A stretch of DNA of 55,854 nucleotides, from positions 1-55,854 of the forward strand of contig NZ_AXBG01000001.1 of NCBI RefSeq assembly GCF_000473225.1, written 5' to 3'. Below are positions 42,808 through 51,272 of this stretch, piece by piece; the stretch's first letter is position 1, and each line of letters begins with the position of its first letter. The notes under the pieces were generated by a model, which worked only from the letters and a program-made list of their open reading frames with translations, had not been told where the DNA came from and ran no database searches. A program made the translations under genes and the position numbers. This DNA comes from Sedimentitalea nanhaiensis DSM 24252 (GTDB lineage Bacteria > Pseudomonadota > Alphaproteobacteria > Rhodobacterales > Rhodobacteraceae).

Positions 42808-42935
42808 GCCGCCCACATTTCCACATATTCTGAACGAGCAGCCTTACGGGAAGTAGAATAAAACCGGAAATTGAGGAATTGCAGCCTATTACCAAACCAT
42901 GATCCGGCGCGCGACGCGGCTCCGGGATTTTTTTG

Positions 42936-44039
42936 ATGGAGACGTTTTTGAAGACGCTGACTAACCAAACCATCGCGGAGATGGCATTGAAAAACAAGGG
43001 CCATACGGTCGGGTTCGATTACCTGAGGATCGGGCTTGCAACCGGAGTTGTTCTTCAGCACTGCGCCGTAGAATCAAACCCGGCCTCGAACACATGGACA
43101 TTCGGCAATACCTATGTCTGGTACTTCATTCTGCCGGCCTTTTTTGCCCTGTCCGGATATCTCGTTCTGGGCAGCCTGTTCCGAAATTCGATCATGCAAT
43201 TTGCCGCGCTGCGGATATTGCGTATTGTCCCGGCGCTGGCCGTTGAAGTTTTTCTGTCGGCGACCCTTCTGGGCGCGATCTACACAAGCCTGCCACTGTC
43301 CGAATATTTCACTCACATAGATTTCTACAAATATTTTCTCAACATAATCGGAGAAATCCACTTTACGCTGCCCGGGGTCTTCAAGGGCGGCTTTGTAAAT
43401 GCCCAGCTCTGGACAATACCCTACGAGCTGAAATGTTACATCTTCCTGATCGGCATCGCACTCGTGACGCTGAAGTTTCCCTATCTACAAAGGCATTTCT
43501 CAGTCGCGATGCTGTTGTTCGCAATCCTCCTGACCGCAAGAGAGCTGTTCAGGTTCCAACCCGATGGAGGAGAGCTGCACGTCAATGGGCGATCTCTCGA
43601 ACTCGCCTTTCTCTGGGCCTGCAGCATTTATCTGTACAAAGACAAGTTGCCCTACAGCAGGGCTCTGACGGTCATCATGTTCGTGCTGGGAGTGATTCTT
43701 CTTGAAATATATGAAACGCGGTACCTGGCGATCATACCGATTTCCTATGCAACCGTCTGTTTCGGGCTGCTGAAGCTTCCGAAGATCCCGTTCGGTGATC
43801 TTTCCTACGGTATTTTTCTGTTCCACTATCCGATCATGCAAACCCTTCATATCGAGATGGGCGTCAACAATACCCTGCTCCTGATGGCGCTAACTATACC
43901 TTTTTCGGCATTATTCGCGATGGGAAGCTGGACATTCGTGGAAAAACCGATCCTCGACCGGAAAAACCAAATCCTTGCATTCATCGCCGATTTCGAGTTG
44001 CAGGTCAAATCGGCACTGGCCCGAAACCCCAAAGGCTGA
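42936..44039 (+). CDS. acyltransferase-3 family membrane protein
   Basis: About 367 residues with roughly ten membrane helices. N-terminal block: VGFDYLRIGLATGVVLQHCAVES, with the R and H of the acyltransferase-3 active-site region (about 32 and 42). FILPAFFALSGYLVLGSL and the basic RILRIVPALAVEV loop follow, and the helix near the end reads FGDLSYGIFLFHYPIMQ. The ATG at 42936 is preferred to the TTG just before it; no strong ribosome binding site is seen. It would O-acylate a glycan, as a second such enzyme besides that at 28891. Confidence 0.85.
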   Translation: METFLKTLTNQTIAEMALKNKGHTVGFDYLRIGLATGVVLQHCAVESNPASNTWTFGNTYVWYFILPAFFALSGYLVLGSLFRNSIMQFAALRILRIVPALAVEVFLSATLLGAIYTSLPLSEYFTHIDFYKYFLNIIGEIHFTLPGVFKGGFVNAQLWTIPYELKCYIFLIGIALVTLKFPYLQRHFSVAMLLFAILLTARELFRFQPDGGELHVNGRSLELAFLWACSIYLYKDKLPYSRALTVIMFVLGVILLEIYETRYLAIIPISYATVCFGLLKLPKIPFGDLSYGIFLFHYPIMQTLHIEMGVNNTLLLMALTIPFSALFAMGSWTFVEKPILDRKNQILAFIADFELQVKSALARNPKG

Positions 44040-44182
44040 TCCGCCGTCCAGTTTTTTGCTCGGAACCCCGGCCTGGCAATAGAACTTCAACGAACGATGT
44101 GCCACTGTGCCGCCCGATCCCGCATGTCATTGTGCTGACGTGTTGCGGGGTCAGGATACGATTGGCGCCAAAGAGGTTATAT

Positions 44183-45787
44183 ATGTCTGCACCCAGTTCC
44201 GAAGTAGCCGCGCCTCCGCGCCTCTCCTCCTTTTTTACCTGGGGCATGTTCTGGCTCCTGATCACCATCATGGCGGCGGGAATTTTCTTTGCCAACGGCA
44301 TCAATGCATTGCTGGTCGCCTGGCAATTGCCGGAATACAGCCACGGCCCTCTGATCCCAGTGCTGTCGGCGCTGTTGTTCCTGCGCGAGCTGCGCGATCA
44401 GCCGGCCGATCCCGGACCCAAATCCGACCGCTGGCCCGGCGTGCTTCTGATCACCTTTTCGCTGCTGTTCGGCGCCTTGGGGATCTTGGCCAATATCGAC
44501 GATATCGTCGCCTATGCGATGATCCTCTGGGTTGGTGGATTGCTTCTGACCAGTTTCGGCTGGCGCACCGGGCGGAATTTCTGGCCCTCTGTGCTGCACC
44601 TGGTCTACATGCTGCCCCTGCCCGGAGTGATCTATTACAAGGTCTCGACCTCGCTGCAGTTCCTGTCCTCGGAAATGGGCGTCTGGTTCCTGCAGATGCT
44701 ATCGGTGCCGGTGTTTCTGGACGGCAACATCATCGACCTGGGCGTGACCAAGCTGCATGTGGCCGAGGCCTGTTCGGGCCTGCGCTACATGTTCCCGATC
44801 CTGTCCTTTTCCTACATCTTCGCGGTGCTCTATCGCGGTCCAAAATGGCAAAAGGCGGTGCTGCTGCTGTCGGCTGTCCCGATCGCCCTCCTGATGAACT
44901 CGATCCGGATCGCAATTGCCGGGATCATCGTGCAGTATTACGGGCTGGATTGGCTGGAAGGGTTCAGCCATTTCTTTGAGGGCTGGGTGATCTTTCTGGC
45001 CTGTATCGCAATCCTGTTTCTCCTGGCCTGGCTGATGCTGTTCCTGCATCCAGACAAGCTCAGCCTCGCGGACGCACTTGATCTCGAGTTGTCCGACCTG
45101 CTGCCGCAAATCTCCCGGCTGCAATATGTGCGCCCGTCAAAGGCACTGATCACGGCCGCCATTCTGGCGCTGGCAGGAGCCACGGCAATCATGACGATGC
45201 CCGACCGCGACGGCCGCGTGCCCGAGCGGGAAGGCTTCGCGACCTTCCCTCGCCAGCTTGGCGAGTGGCAGCAGCAAGGTCCGCGCGATATCCTCAATGC
45301 CCAGCTGACCGCAGCTCTGGGAGCGGATGACTACCATCAGGTCAACCTGGCCAAACCGGGTCAGGATCTCCCCGTGGGTCTGTTCATGGCCTGGTACGAA
45401 GATCAAAGCGACGGGGGGGTGCATTCCCCCGAGATTTGCCTGCCGGGTTCGGGTTGGGAAATCGCCTGGCTGGAGCGCACGGACATCACCGAGGCAATGG
45501 GATCGGACACGCCGTTCCGGATCAACCGCGCCATCATTCAGAAAGGTGAGATGCGGATGATGGTGTTCTACTGGTTCCAGCAGAAAGACCGCCGAATAGC
45601 TTGGGATTTTGCAGCAAAATTCTGGCTGATGATGGATGGTATCAAGACCGGCCGGACCGATGGTGGCTTGGTGCGTCTGACCACGCTCATCGACCGGAAC
45701 GAAACCGATGCAGAAGCGGAGGCGCGGTTGCTTGAAGTATTACGTGGCATCCAGGAGCCCCTGCCCCGCTTTATTCCGGACAAGTAA
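44183..45787 (+). CDS. xrtD: exosortase XrtD with fused EpsI domain (VPLPA-CTERM-specific)
   Basis: 534-residue inner-membrane cysteine transpeptidase/protease of the exosortase family. Helices span about 20-325, with the catalytic triad Cys197 (EACSGLRYM), Arg242 (MNSIRIAIAG) and His263 (EGFSHFFEGW). The C-terminal part (about 350-534) is the EpsI/DUF3485 domain, with HSPEICLPGSGW (His414, Cys419). Fusion of the two and the co-occurring VPLPA protein at 36598 identify the XrtD type. The ATG at 44183 with AAGAGG upstream is chosen over a frame that opens at 44099. It cuts the sorting signal of VPLPA proteins so that they leave the membrane during exopolysaccharide export. Confidence 0.92.
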   Translation: MSAPSSEVAAPPRLSSFFTWGMFWLLITIMAAGIFFANGINALLVAWQLPEYSHGPLIPVLSALLFLRELRDQPADPGPKSDRWPGVLLITFSLLFGALGILANIDDIVAYAMILWVGGLLLTSFGWRTGRNFWPSVLHLVYMLPLPGVIYYKVSTSLQFLSSEMGVWFLQMLSVPVFLDGNIIDLGVTKLHVAEACSGLRYMFPILSFSYIFAVLYRGPKWQKAVLLLSAVPIALLMNSIRIAIAGIIVQYYGLDWLEGFSHFFEGWVIFLACIAILFLLAWLMLFLHPDKLSLADALDLELSDLLPQISRLQYVRPSKALITAAILALAGATAIMTMPDRDGRVPEREGFATFPRQLGEWQQQGPRDILNAQLTAALGADDYHQVNLAKPGQDLPVGLFMAWYEDQSDGGVHSPEICLPGSGWEIAWLERTDITEAMGSDTPFRINRAIIQKGEMRMMVFYWFQQKDRRIAWDFAAKFWLMMDGIKTGRTDGGLVRLTTLIDRNETDAEAEARLLEVLRGIQEPLPRFIPDK

Positions 45788-45789
45788 CG

Positions 45790-45839
45790 AAAAAGCGCCC
45801 GCAATCCCGGACTGCGCCGCCGCATCTCATGCGGCGGCG
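45790..45839 (-). terminator. hairpin pair between convergent genes
   Basis: CGCCGCCGCAT (45815-45825) and ATGCGGCGGCG (45829-45839) form a perfect 11-bp stem with a 3-base loop. The reverse gene's TGA stop lies in the loop and the last base of the stem. On the reverse strand a GC-rich stretch and then TTTTT (45794-45790) follow, so termination of the reverse operon is likely here. Confidence 0.6.
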
Positions 45840-46735
45840 TCTCTCCAGAACCGGGCCTTGGTCAGTTCCACGAAACGCTCGGCCGTGGCCTGCCCCTTGG
45901 CTTCCTCGACTTCGAGCAAACCCAGAACCTTGTCCCGGGTCGTCACGGCGTGGGGGATGTCGTCCAGCCCGTAGGCCACACCATAGCGCGCCAGTTCGTG
46001 GTTTTTCACCCATTCCTCACGTGATCCGTAAAGCCCCGGAATCACCACCGAGGTGCAACCGCAGATAGCGGCGTATTGCGAGTACATCGTCGCCTCGTCG
46101 TAGGAATAGAACGTGTGGCAGCGGTTGAATATCTCGTTGATCTCGGCATGAGACATCTTGTCGATCTGGATCGCACCCGGCGCTTCGGTTTCCTGAATAC
46201 GCGGTTTGTCGACTCCCTTGCGGACGATATAGCAAACTCCGTCGCGATCCGGACGGTTCTCGTTGTGGTAGGTCCGGTTGATCTTCCATAGGAACAGGTC
46301 TGGTGCGCCACCGGTGATTTCGGGGAGGTCAGACATCTCTCCCGCCCGAAAAAACATGTTGTCCGAACCGAACTCGTACGGATGGCGCAGGCCCGGCTTG
46401 TAGAGCAGCCAGCGCACCACGTTTCTGGCTTTGAGTGGATTGCCAAGAACAATCTCGGGATAGACCACGATACTGGCCCCCCCCAAATCTCCGGAGGTGG
46501 CAATGGGGGTGTTCAGATTGGGGGACACCGTATAGCGCGCATGCTGCCTGTCGAGCAGAGTCCTTTTGAACTTCTTCAAACGGCCGCGGAAATTGGTTCC
46601 ATATGAAGGCAACATCGGCCATAGAAAGGCCCGCTCCCCCATCTGGTTCAGCACATGGACCAGTTCGTGCAGAAAGATGATCCCTCCCACATTTTCGTTA
46701 TAGGCCGGGGCGTAGACGATGTAGTTTCGTTGCAT
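45827..46735 (-). CDS. probable glycosyltransferase-like protein, family not recognised
   Basis: About 302 residues from the ATG at 46735 (MQRNYIVYAPAYNENVGGI); upstream in-frame starts at 46756 and 46768 also exist. The N-terminus (IVYAPAYNENVGGIIFLHELVHVLNQMG) resembles GT-B transferases, where a 'GG..vlhrLa..L...G' loop binds the acceptor. The C-terminal half has FNRCHTFYSYDEATMYSQYAAICGCTSVVIPG, a form seen in capsule and rhamnan-type glycosyltransferases in place of the E-x7-E motif. Last gene of a reverse set with an acetyltransferase and a WecE-like aminotransferase. Glycosyl transfer is inferred, not proved. Confidence 0.65.
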   Translation of the reverse strand: MQRNYIVYAPAYNENVGGIIFLHELVHVLNQMGERAFLWPMLPSYGTNFRGRLKKFKRTLLDRQHARYTVSPNLNTPIATSGDLGGASIVVYPEIVLGNPLKARNVVRWLLYKPGLRHPYEFGSDNMFFRAGEMSDLPEITGGAPDLFLWKINRTYHNENRPDRDGVCYIVRKGVDKPRIQETEAPGAIQIDKMSHAEINEIFNRCHTFYSYDEATMYSQYAAICGCTSVVIPGLYGSREEWVKNHELARYGVAYGLDDIPHAVTTRDKVLGLLEVEEAKGQATAERFVELTKARFWRDAAA

Positions 46736-46745
46736 AGAGATGCGT

Positions 46746-47312
46746 TCAACCTTCATATTCAGCGCCAAGATAGTCCCTTTCCAGCGCCAGAAGATCCCGA
46801 CTACGCGCTTTTACGCGACGAGCCGGGGTCCCGGCATAAATCGTCCACGGCTCTGTTGATTTGAGTACCAAGGCCAAAGCGCCTACCGCCGTACCCTCCC
46901 CAAGAGTGACCCCAGGCGTGAGGACGGCTCCAGCTCCAACAATACAATGCCTTCCCAAATGCACCGGTTTACCCACTTCTGCCTTATAGACAGAAGGTAC
47001 CGTGGGGTTCGTCATGGTCGCGCCACTGTAATCGTCAGACTGTGAAAACACCTTTACATGATAAGCCAAACCCGAAAAATCTTCGAAAGTGATCCCTGGG
47101 TTTCCGCCCGCGACCAGACATAAGGGCGCAATATGCACGTTTCGCCCCATCACGATCTTCCCTGAAACGACGCAGAAATCGTCAATCCGGGAATTATCCC
47201 CGATCTCCATCTTCTCGGCCTCGTAAATCGACGCCTTGTCGCTGATCTTCACGTTGCGACCCAAGCGGGCGAACCCCATGGCCTCCAGGGCCTTTTGCGA
47301 AAGATACGCCAT
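46746..47312 (-). CDS. hexapeptide acetyltransferase (WbbJ/WcaF-like)
   Basis: 188 residues, mostly left-handed beta-helix: GRNVKISDKASIYEAEKMEIGDNSRIDD, GRNVHIAPLCLVAGG, then GRHCIVGAGAVLTPGVTLGEGTAVGALALV and the family end YAGTPARRVKAR. It transfers acetyl from acetyl-CoA to a hydroxyl or amino group. Its start is 3 bases after the stop of the WecE-like gene, so it could be the N-acetylase for the dTDP-4-amino sugar made by that enzyme. That role is inferred only from position. Confidence 0.85.
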   Translation of the reverse strand: MAYLSQKALEAMGFARLGRNVKISDKASIYEAEKMEIGDNSRIDDFCVVSGKIVMGRNVHIAPLCLVAGGNPGITFEDFSGLAYHVKVFSQSDDYSGATMTNPTVPSVYKAEVGKPVHLGRHCIVGAGAVLTPGVTLGEGTAVGALALVLKSTEPWTIYAGTPARRVKARSRDLLALERDYLGAEYEG

Positions 47313-47315
47313 GGC

Positions 47316-48464
47316 TCAAACCTCTTGCTCGAAATAACGCTGCGCCACCTCGATCACCCCTTCGATCCCGTCTTCCAGCCCGTAAAACAGCGGCAGACGC
47401 ACAAGCCGGGCCGAGATGTCATCCGTCACCGGCAGGCCATTGCCGATAAACCGGGCATGTTTCCGACCGGCCGGGGCGGAGTGCAGCGGTACATAGTGGA
47501 ACGGCGTGATGATACCCGCCGCGCGCATATGCGCAATAAAGGCGTCGCGATCCTCGATGTCGCGCAGCAGCAGATAGAACATGTGACCGTTGCCCGTGGT
47601 ATCCGGCGGTGCCACCGGCAGGCGCACCCGCCCGGCCCCGGCCAGATCGGCAAAAGCCTCGGCATAGCGGTCAAACAGGGCCAAACGGCGCAGCTTGATC
47701 GCCTCGGCCTGTTCGAGTTGGCCATAAAGAAAGGCCGCCACCAACTCGCCCGGCAGGAAGGACGAGCCGATATCGACCCAGGTGTATTTATCGACCTGCC
47801 CGCGCAGGAACCGCGAGCGGTTGGTGCCCTTCTCGCGGATGATCTCGGCCCGTTCGACCAGATCCGGGCGCATCAGGGTCAGCGCACCGCCCTCGCCCGA
47901 GATGATGTTCTTGGTCTCATGAAAGGAAAACGCCGCCATGTCGCCCAGACTGCCTGCCGGACGCCCCTTGTAGGTGGATCCCAGCGCCTGGGCCGCGTCT
48001 TCGACCAGCAGCAGATCATGGTCGCGGGCGATTACGGCCAAAGCATCCATGTCGGCCGGAAAACCCGCGTAGTGTACCGCAAATATGGCCTTGGTCCGAT
48101 CCGTGACAGCGGCGGCTGTCTTTTCGGGGTCCATGTTCAGCGTTTGCGCGTCGATATCGACAAAGACCGGCGCCGCCCCACGCAAGGCCACCGCGTTTGC
48201 GGTCGAGACAAAGGTGAAGGACGGCATGATCACCTCGTCCCCCGGCTCCAGATCGCACAGGATCGCCGCCATTTCCAGCGCGGCGGTGCAGGAATGGGTC
48301 AGCAGCGCGCAGCGAGCCCCGGTCATCTCGGCGATACGGGCATTGCTGAGCCTGGTGAAATGACCATCGCCGGACAGTTGCCCCCGGTCGATTGCCTCTT
48401 GCAGATAGGCAACCTCCTTGCCCACCATGGAGGGTTTATTGAAGGGTGTCTTACTTGCGGTCAT
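47316..48464 (-). CDS. wecE: dTDP-4-amino-4,6-dideoxygalactose transaminase (WecE/RffA-type)
   Basis: 382-residue PLP aminotransferase. The long WecE-type signatures are all here: PFNKPSMVGKE at the start, THSCTAALEMAAILCDL, GDEVIMPSFTFVSTANAVAL, FHETKNIISGEGGAL with PLP Lys185, and EKGTNRSRFLRGQVDKYTWVDIGSS. These distinguish it from the aminotransferase at 6955. It converts dTDP-4-keto-6-deoxyglucose to dTDP-Fuc4N using glutamate. Needs RmlA/RmlB products from elsewhere. It heads a reverse operon with an acetyltransferase and a probable transferase. Confidence 0.9.
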   Translation of the reverse strand: MTASKTPFNKPSMVGKEVAYLQEAIDRGQLSGDGHFTRLSNARIAEMTGARCALLTHSCTAALEMAAILCDLEPGDEVIMPSFTFVSTANAVALRGAAPVFVDIDAQTLNMDPEKTAAAVTDRTKAIFAVHYAGFPADMDALAVIARDHDLLLVEDAAQALGSTYKGRPAGSLGDMAAFSFHETKNIISGEGGALTLMRPDLVERAEIIREKGTNRSRFLRGQVDKYTWVDIGSSFLPGELVAAFLYGQLEQAEAIKLRRLALFDRYAEAFADLAGAGRVRLPVAPPDTTGNGHMFYLLLRDIEDRDAFIAHMRAAGIITPFHYVPLHSAPAGRKHARFIGNGLPVTDDISARLVRLPLFYGLEDGIEGVIEVAQRYFEQEV

Positions 48465-48563
48465 TCTTATTTTTCCAAATCGATCCCGTCGGCATCGAGA
48501 ACCTGTTTTAGTCAGCGCCGGGATTAACGCAAACCTTAAGCCAATATGTGGTCTGACATTCTG

Positions 48564-51149
48564 TTAATTGTTCACGGAAACTCCAAAGTACATCCGCCAG
48601 ACGCGAAGCCCAAGCCAACCGATCCCGGACAGAAACAAGCCCATCGGAACTGCGATCGCAATGCCGCCGGGCACCCCAAGGTCCTTGCCGATGTCGGCCA
48701 CGGGAATGACCGCCCCGTGAAAGGCGTAGATCGGCAGGGCCAAAGCTCCGGTGACGATCAGGAATTTCAGACCTGTCCGCACCCCCCCGGGCCATGAGGA
48801 CCAATGCGATATGGCACGTGTGGCCAACCCCAAAAGGGTCACGACAAGCGCCGCATAAAAAACATAACCCGCAAGGGATCTGTGGAACCCGCCCAGAGGA
48901 TCCGCCAGCGCCTGTATTCCGCCGTGCTCGATACCGATCAGCACAGCCACCGCCGCAATCCCCGCCCCGGTCACGGCGGCGGTTCTTGCGGCCTTGGCCG
49001 CCTCCGTCTGACGCGCGTACCAAATTCCCGCAGCGAGCCCCAAAAGGACAAGCCCCCCGATCCTGGGAACGCTGTAATGCCCCACCGCGAGCAGTTTCAG
49101 AAGCTCTAGTGGCGACCCCAGAGAGTCCGGCGGCATCAGCGGCCGGAGCATCAGGTAAACAGACCAAAGCAACACCGCTCCCAGCAGACAATCCGCATAG
49201 GGACGGTCCCGCCGGGCGATCAGCCGCATCACAGGAAAGGCCAGCGCCAGCGCCACCAGATAGAAGGTGAGCACACCGTAAAACAGAACCGCAATCTGTT
49301 CGGCCGACAGCATGTGCCCCTGATACAGTTTCAGACGTAGCCCCAGCACCAGTGCCAGCAGCAGCGCCGCCGCCCCGACCAGCAGCCAGGATTGGCGCAA
49401 GCGTCTGCGCACCGCGGCAGGACGATCGAGAACATTGGGAAAAAGAAAGAACCCTAGCCCAAGGCCGAAAACCGTGGCAAACCCGGGTGTTCCCATACGA
49501 TAGAACGGCCCCATGATCCGGGCGGTCGCCTCCTCAAGACCAAGACGTGCAAAGACGCCCGGGGCCCAATGCGCGAACAGCACCGACAGCACCATGAGGC
49601 CACGCACCAGGTTCAGCGCCCAGCTGCGGATCGTCGCATCCGGAAATCCGTCCCGCACTTCGGCCCCGGCCAGCTCGGCCAGGGTGCGCCCCTCCAACGT
49701 GCCTTTGACAACGGCATTGGGATACCCGTCGGATTCCATCGTCAGGCCAATCTGCATCGCGCTGAGGGAATCGCCGCCCAGATCGTAAAAGCTGTCATCG
49801 GGGCGGATCAGGGTATCCCCGACCACCCGGCGCCATGCCTTGGCAATCCGGGCCTGTTCCGGGCTCAGGTCGACCTGCTCTGCCTGAACCGGCCCGGCAG
49901 GGGGCACGGGAACAAGATCCCGCAGCCTGCGGCGCTGGACCTTGTCTGTTCCGGTGGTCGGCAACTGGGAAACCTCGATGCGGCGCAAGGCACCGTCAGC
50001 CTCGACTCCGCGTTCCCGCAGTGCAATCCGTGTTGCTTCCTCCACCAGAGCCGGATTGACATCCGGCATCTGGACCACGGCCAACAGGACAATCTCGCCG
50101 CGCAAGGCATCGGACCCCGCCCCGATCGCGAATGAGCCGGGTTTCGCATGAATCAACTCCCGAACCCGTGCCTCCAAAGCTTCGGCGCCAACCTTGATCC
50201 CGGCCACGTTGATCTGGTCATCCAACCGCCCGTCGTACCAGAGCACCCCATCTTCATACCGGCCCTGATCCTTGGTCACGAGCCAGCCATCGCCATCCAC
50301 CAGAGGAAGGATCGCGCCATCATCGGTGACTGTGCCGGTCGCGACATGCGGCCCCCGGATCCGAATACTGCCATCGGGTCCGATTTCGATCTCGACCTCT
50401 CCGGTCGGATCGCCGACAGAGCCCAGGACATCGTCCGGGGCGGAATCGATGCACAGAAACGTCGTGCGTGATGCCTCGGTCAGACCATAGTGCTGGACGA
50501 TGCGGGCGTTCGGGAACAGGCGGCGCATCCCGGCCTTTTCCTCGGCGCTCATGGCCTGGCTGCCGATTTCGATCCAGCGGATCGCCCGGCCCGCATCGCC
50601 AATGATGCCGGGATTGGCAAGAACCAGACGCCACAGCGCGGGCACCGCAGAAATCGCGTTGATTTCTCCGGCGGCGGCCATCCGCGCGATCTCGGAGGGA
50701 TCGAAGCGTTCGGGCAGGAAAAAGGCACCGCCCGCCGCCGCAACCGCCCGCGCGCGGCCCAGACCGAATGAATAGGTCACCGGAACACCGATGTATTCCC
50801 GGATACTGTCATCGACCTCCATGACCCGGTTGAGGCGCACAACCACATCCGCAAGGTTGCGATGGGTTATGGCGATGGCCTTGGGGCGGCCTTCCGTTCC
50901 GGAGGTGAAAACGATCTGCGCAATCGCCTCGGAGAAATCCGGCTTGTAGTTCAGTTGCCCCCAGCCAAAGCGTTCCTCCACCGGTTCCGGATCCTGCGGC
51001 GACATGGCCTGAATCGCAGGATGCTCGATTGTATCCCGCTCGATGCAAAAGGGGGTGCTCCGACTGTAAAGTTCAAAAGCCTTCTCAAGAAACGAGAGTG
51101 AATTTTTCGCCCGAATGCGAACCAGATGATCCAGTCGGCTTACACTCAT
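48564..51149 (-). CDS. three-domain fusion: adenylation + acyl/peptidyl carrier + acyltransferase-3 membrane domain
   Basis: 861 residues. Part 1 (1-420): an AMP-forming ligase with P-loop FTSGTEGRPKAI starting at Phe81, QHYGLTEASRT, WYDGRLDDQINVAGIKV and the catalytic Lys403 in TGTDKVQRR. Its N-terminal subdomain is about 70 residues shorter than usual. Part 2 (about 425-500): a carrier domain with Ser461 in DLGGDSLSAM for 4'-phosphopantetheine. Part 3 (about 505-861): about ten helices of the acyltransferase-3 type, starting NLVRGLMVLSVLFAHWAP with the Arg and His of the active site. The protein seems to activate an acid, load it on its own carrier and pass it to a membrane acyltransferase that modifies a glycan. 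The substrate is unknown. I do not recognise this as a named system. Confidence 0.85.
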   Translation of the reverse strand: MSVSRLDHLVRIRAKNSLSFLEKAFELYSRSTPFCIERDTIEHPAIQAMSPQDPEPVEERFGWGQLNYKPDFSEAIAQIVFTSGTEGRPKAIAITHRNLADVVVRLNRVMEVDDSIREYIGVPVTYSFGLGRARAVAAAGGAFFLPERFDPSEIARMAAAGEINAISAVPALWRLVLANPGIIGDAGRAIRWIEIGSQAMSAEEKAGMRRLFPNARIVQHYGLTEASRTTFLCIDSAPDDVLGSVGDPTGEVEIEIGPDGSIRIRGPHVATGTVTDDGAILPLVDGDGWLVTKDQGRYEDGVLWYDGRLDDQINVAGIKVGAEALEARVRELIHAKPGSFAIGAGSDALRGEIVLLAVVQMPDVNPALVEEATRIALRERGVEADGALRRIEVSQLPTTGTDKVQRRRLRDLVPVPPAGPVQAEQVDLSPEQARIAKAWRRVVGDTLIRPDDSFYDLGGDSLSAMQIGLTMESDGYPNAVVKGTLEGRTLAELAGAEVRDGFPDATIRSWALNLVRGLMVLSVLFAHWAPGVFARLGLEEATARIMGPFYRMGTPGFATVFGLGLGFFLFPNVLDRPAAVRRRLRQSWLLVGAAALLLALVLGLRLKLYQGHMLSAEQIAVLFYGVLTFYLVALALAFPVMRLIARRDRPYADCLLGAVLLWSVYLMLRPLMPPDSLGSPLELLKLLAVGHYSVPRIGGLVLLGLAAGIWYARQTEAAKAARTAAVTGAGIAAVAVLIGIEHGGIQALADPLGGFHRSLAGYVFYAALVVTLLGLATRAISHWSSWPGGVRTGLKFLIVTGALALPIYAFHGAVIPVADIGKDLGVPGGIAIAVPMGLFLSGIGWLGLRVWRMYFGVSVNN

Positions 51150-51272
51150 GTTTTTTCGCTCGTCACCATGGTTTACGAATTATCTCATGCCTTGGTACCT
51201 TTACAAATCCGGAGACCGGCAAGCACAAAAACACTGATTGTTCAAACGAACACAAAGACCGCAACGGCAGGG

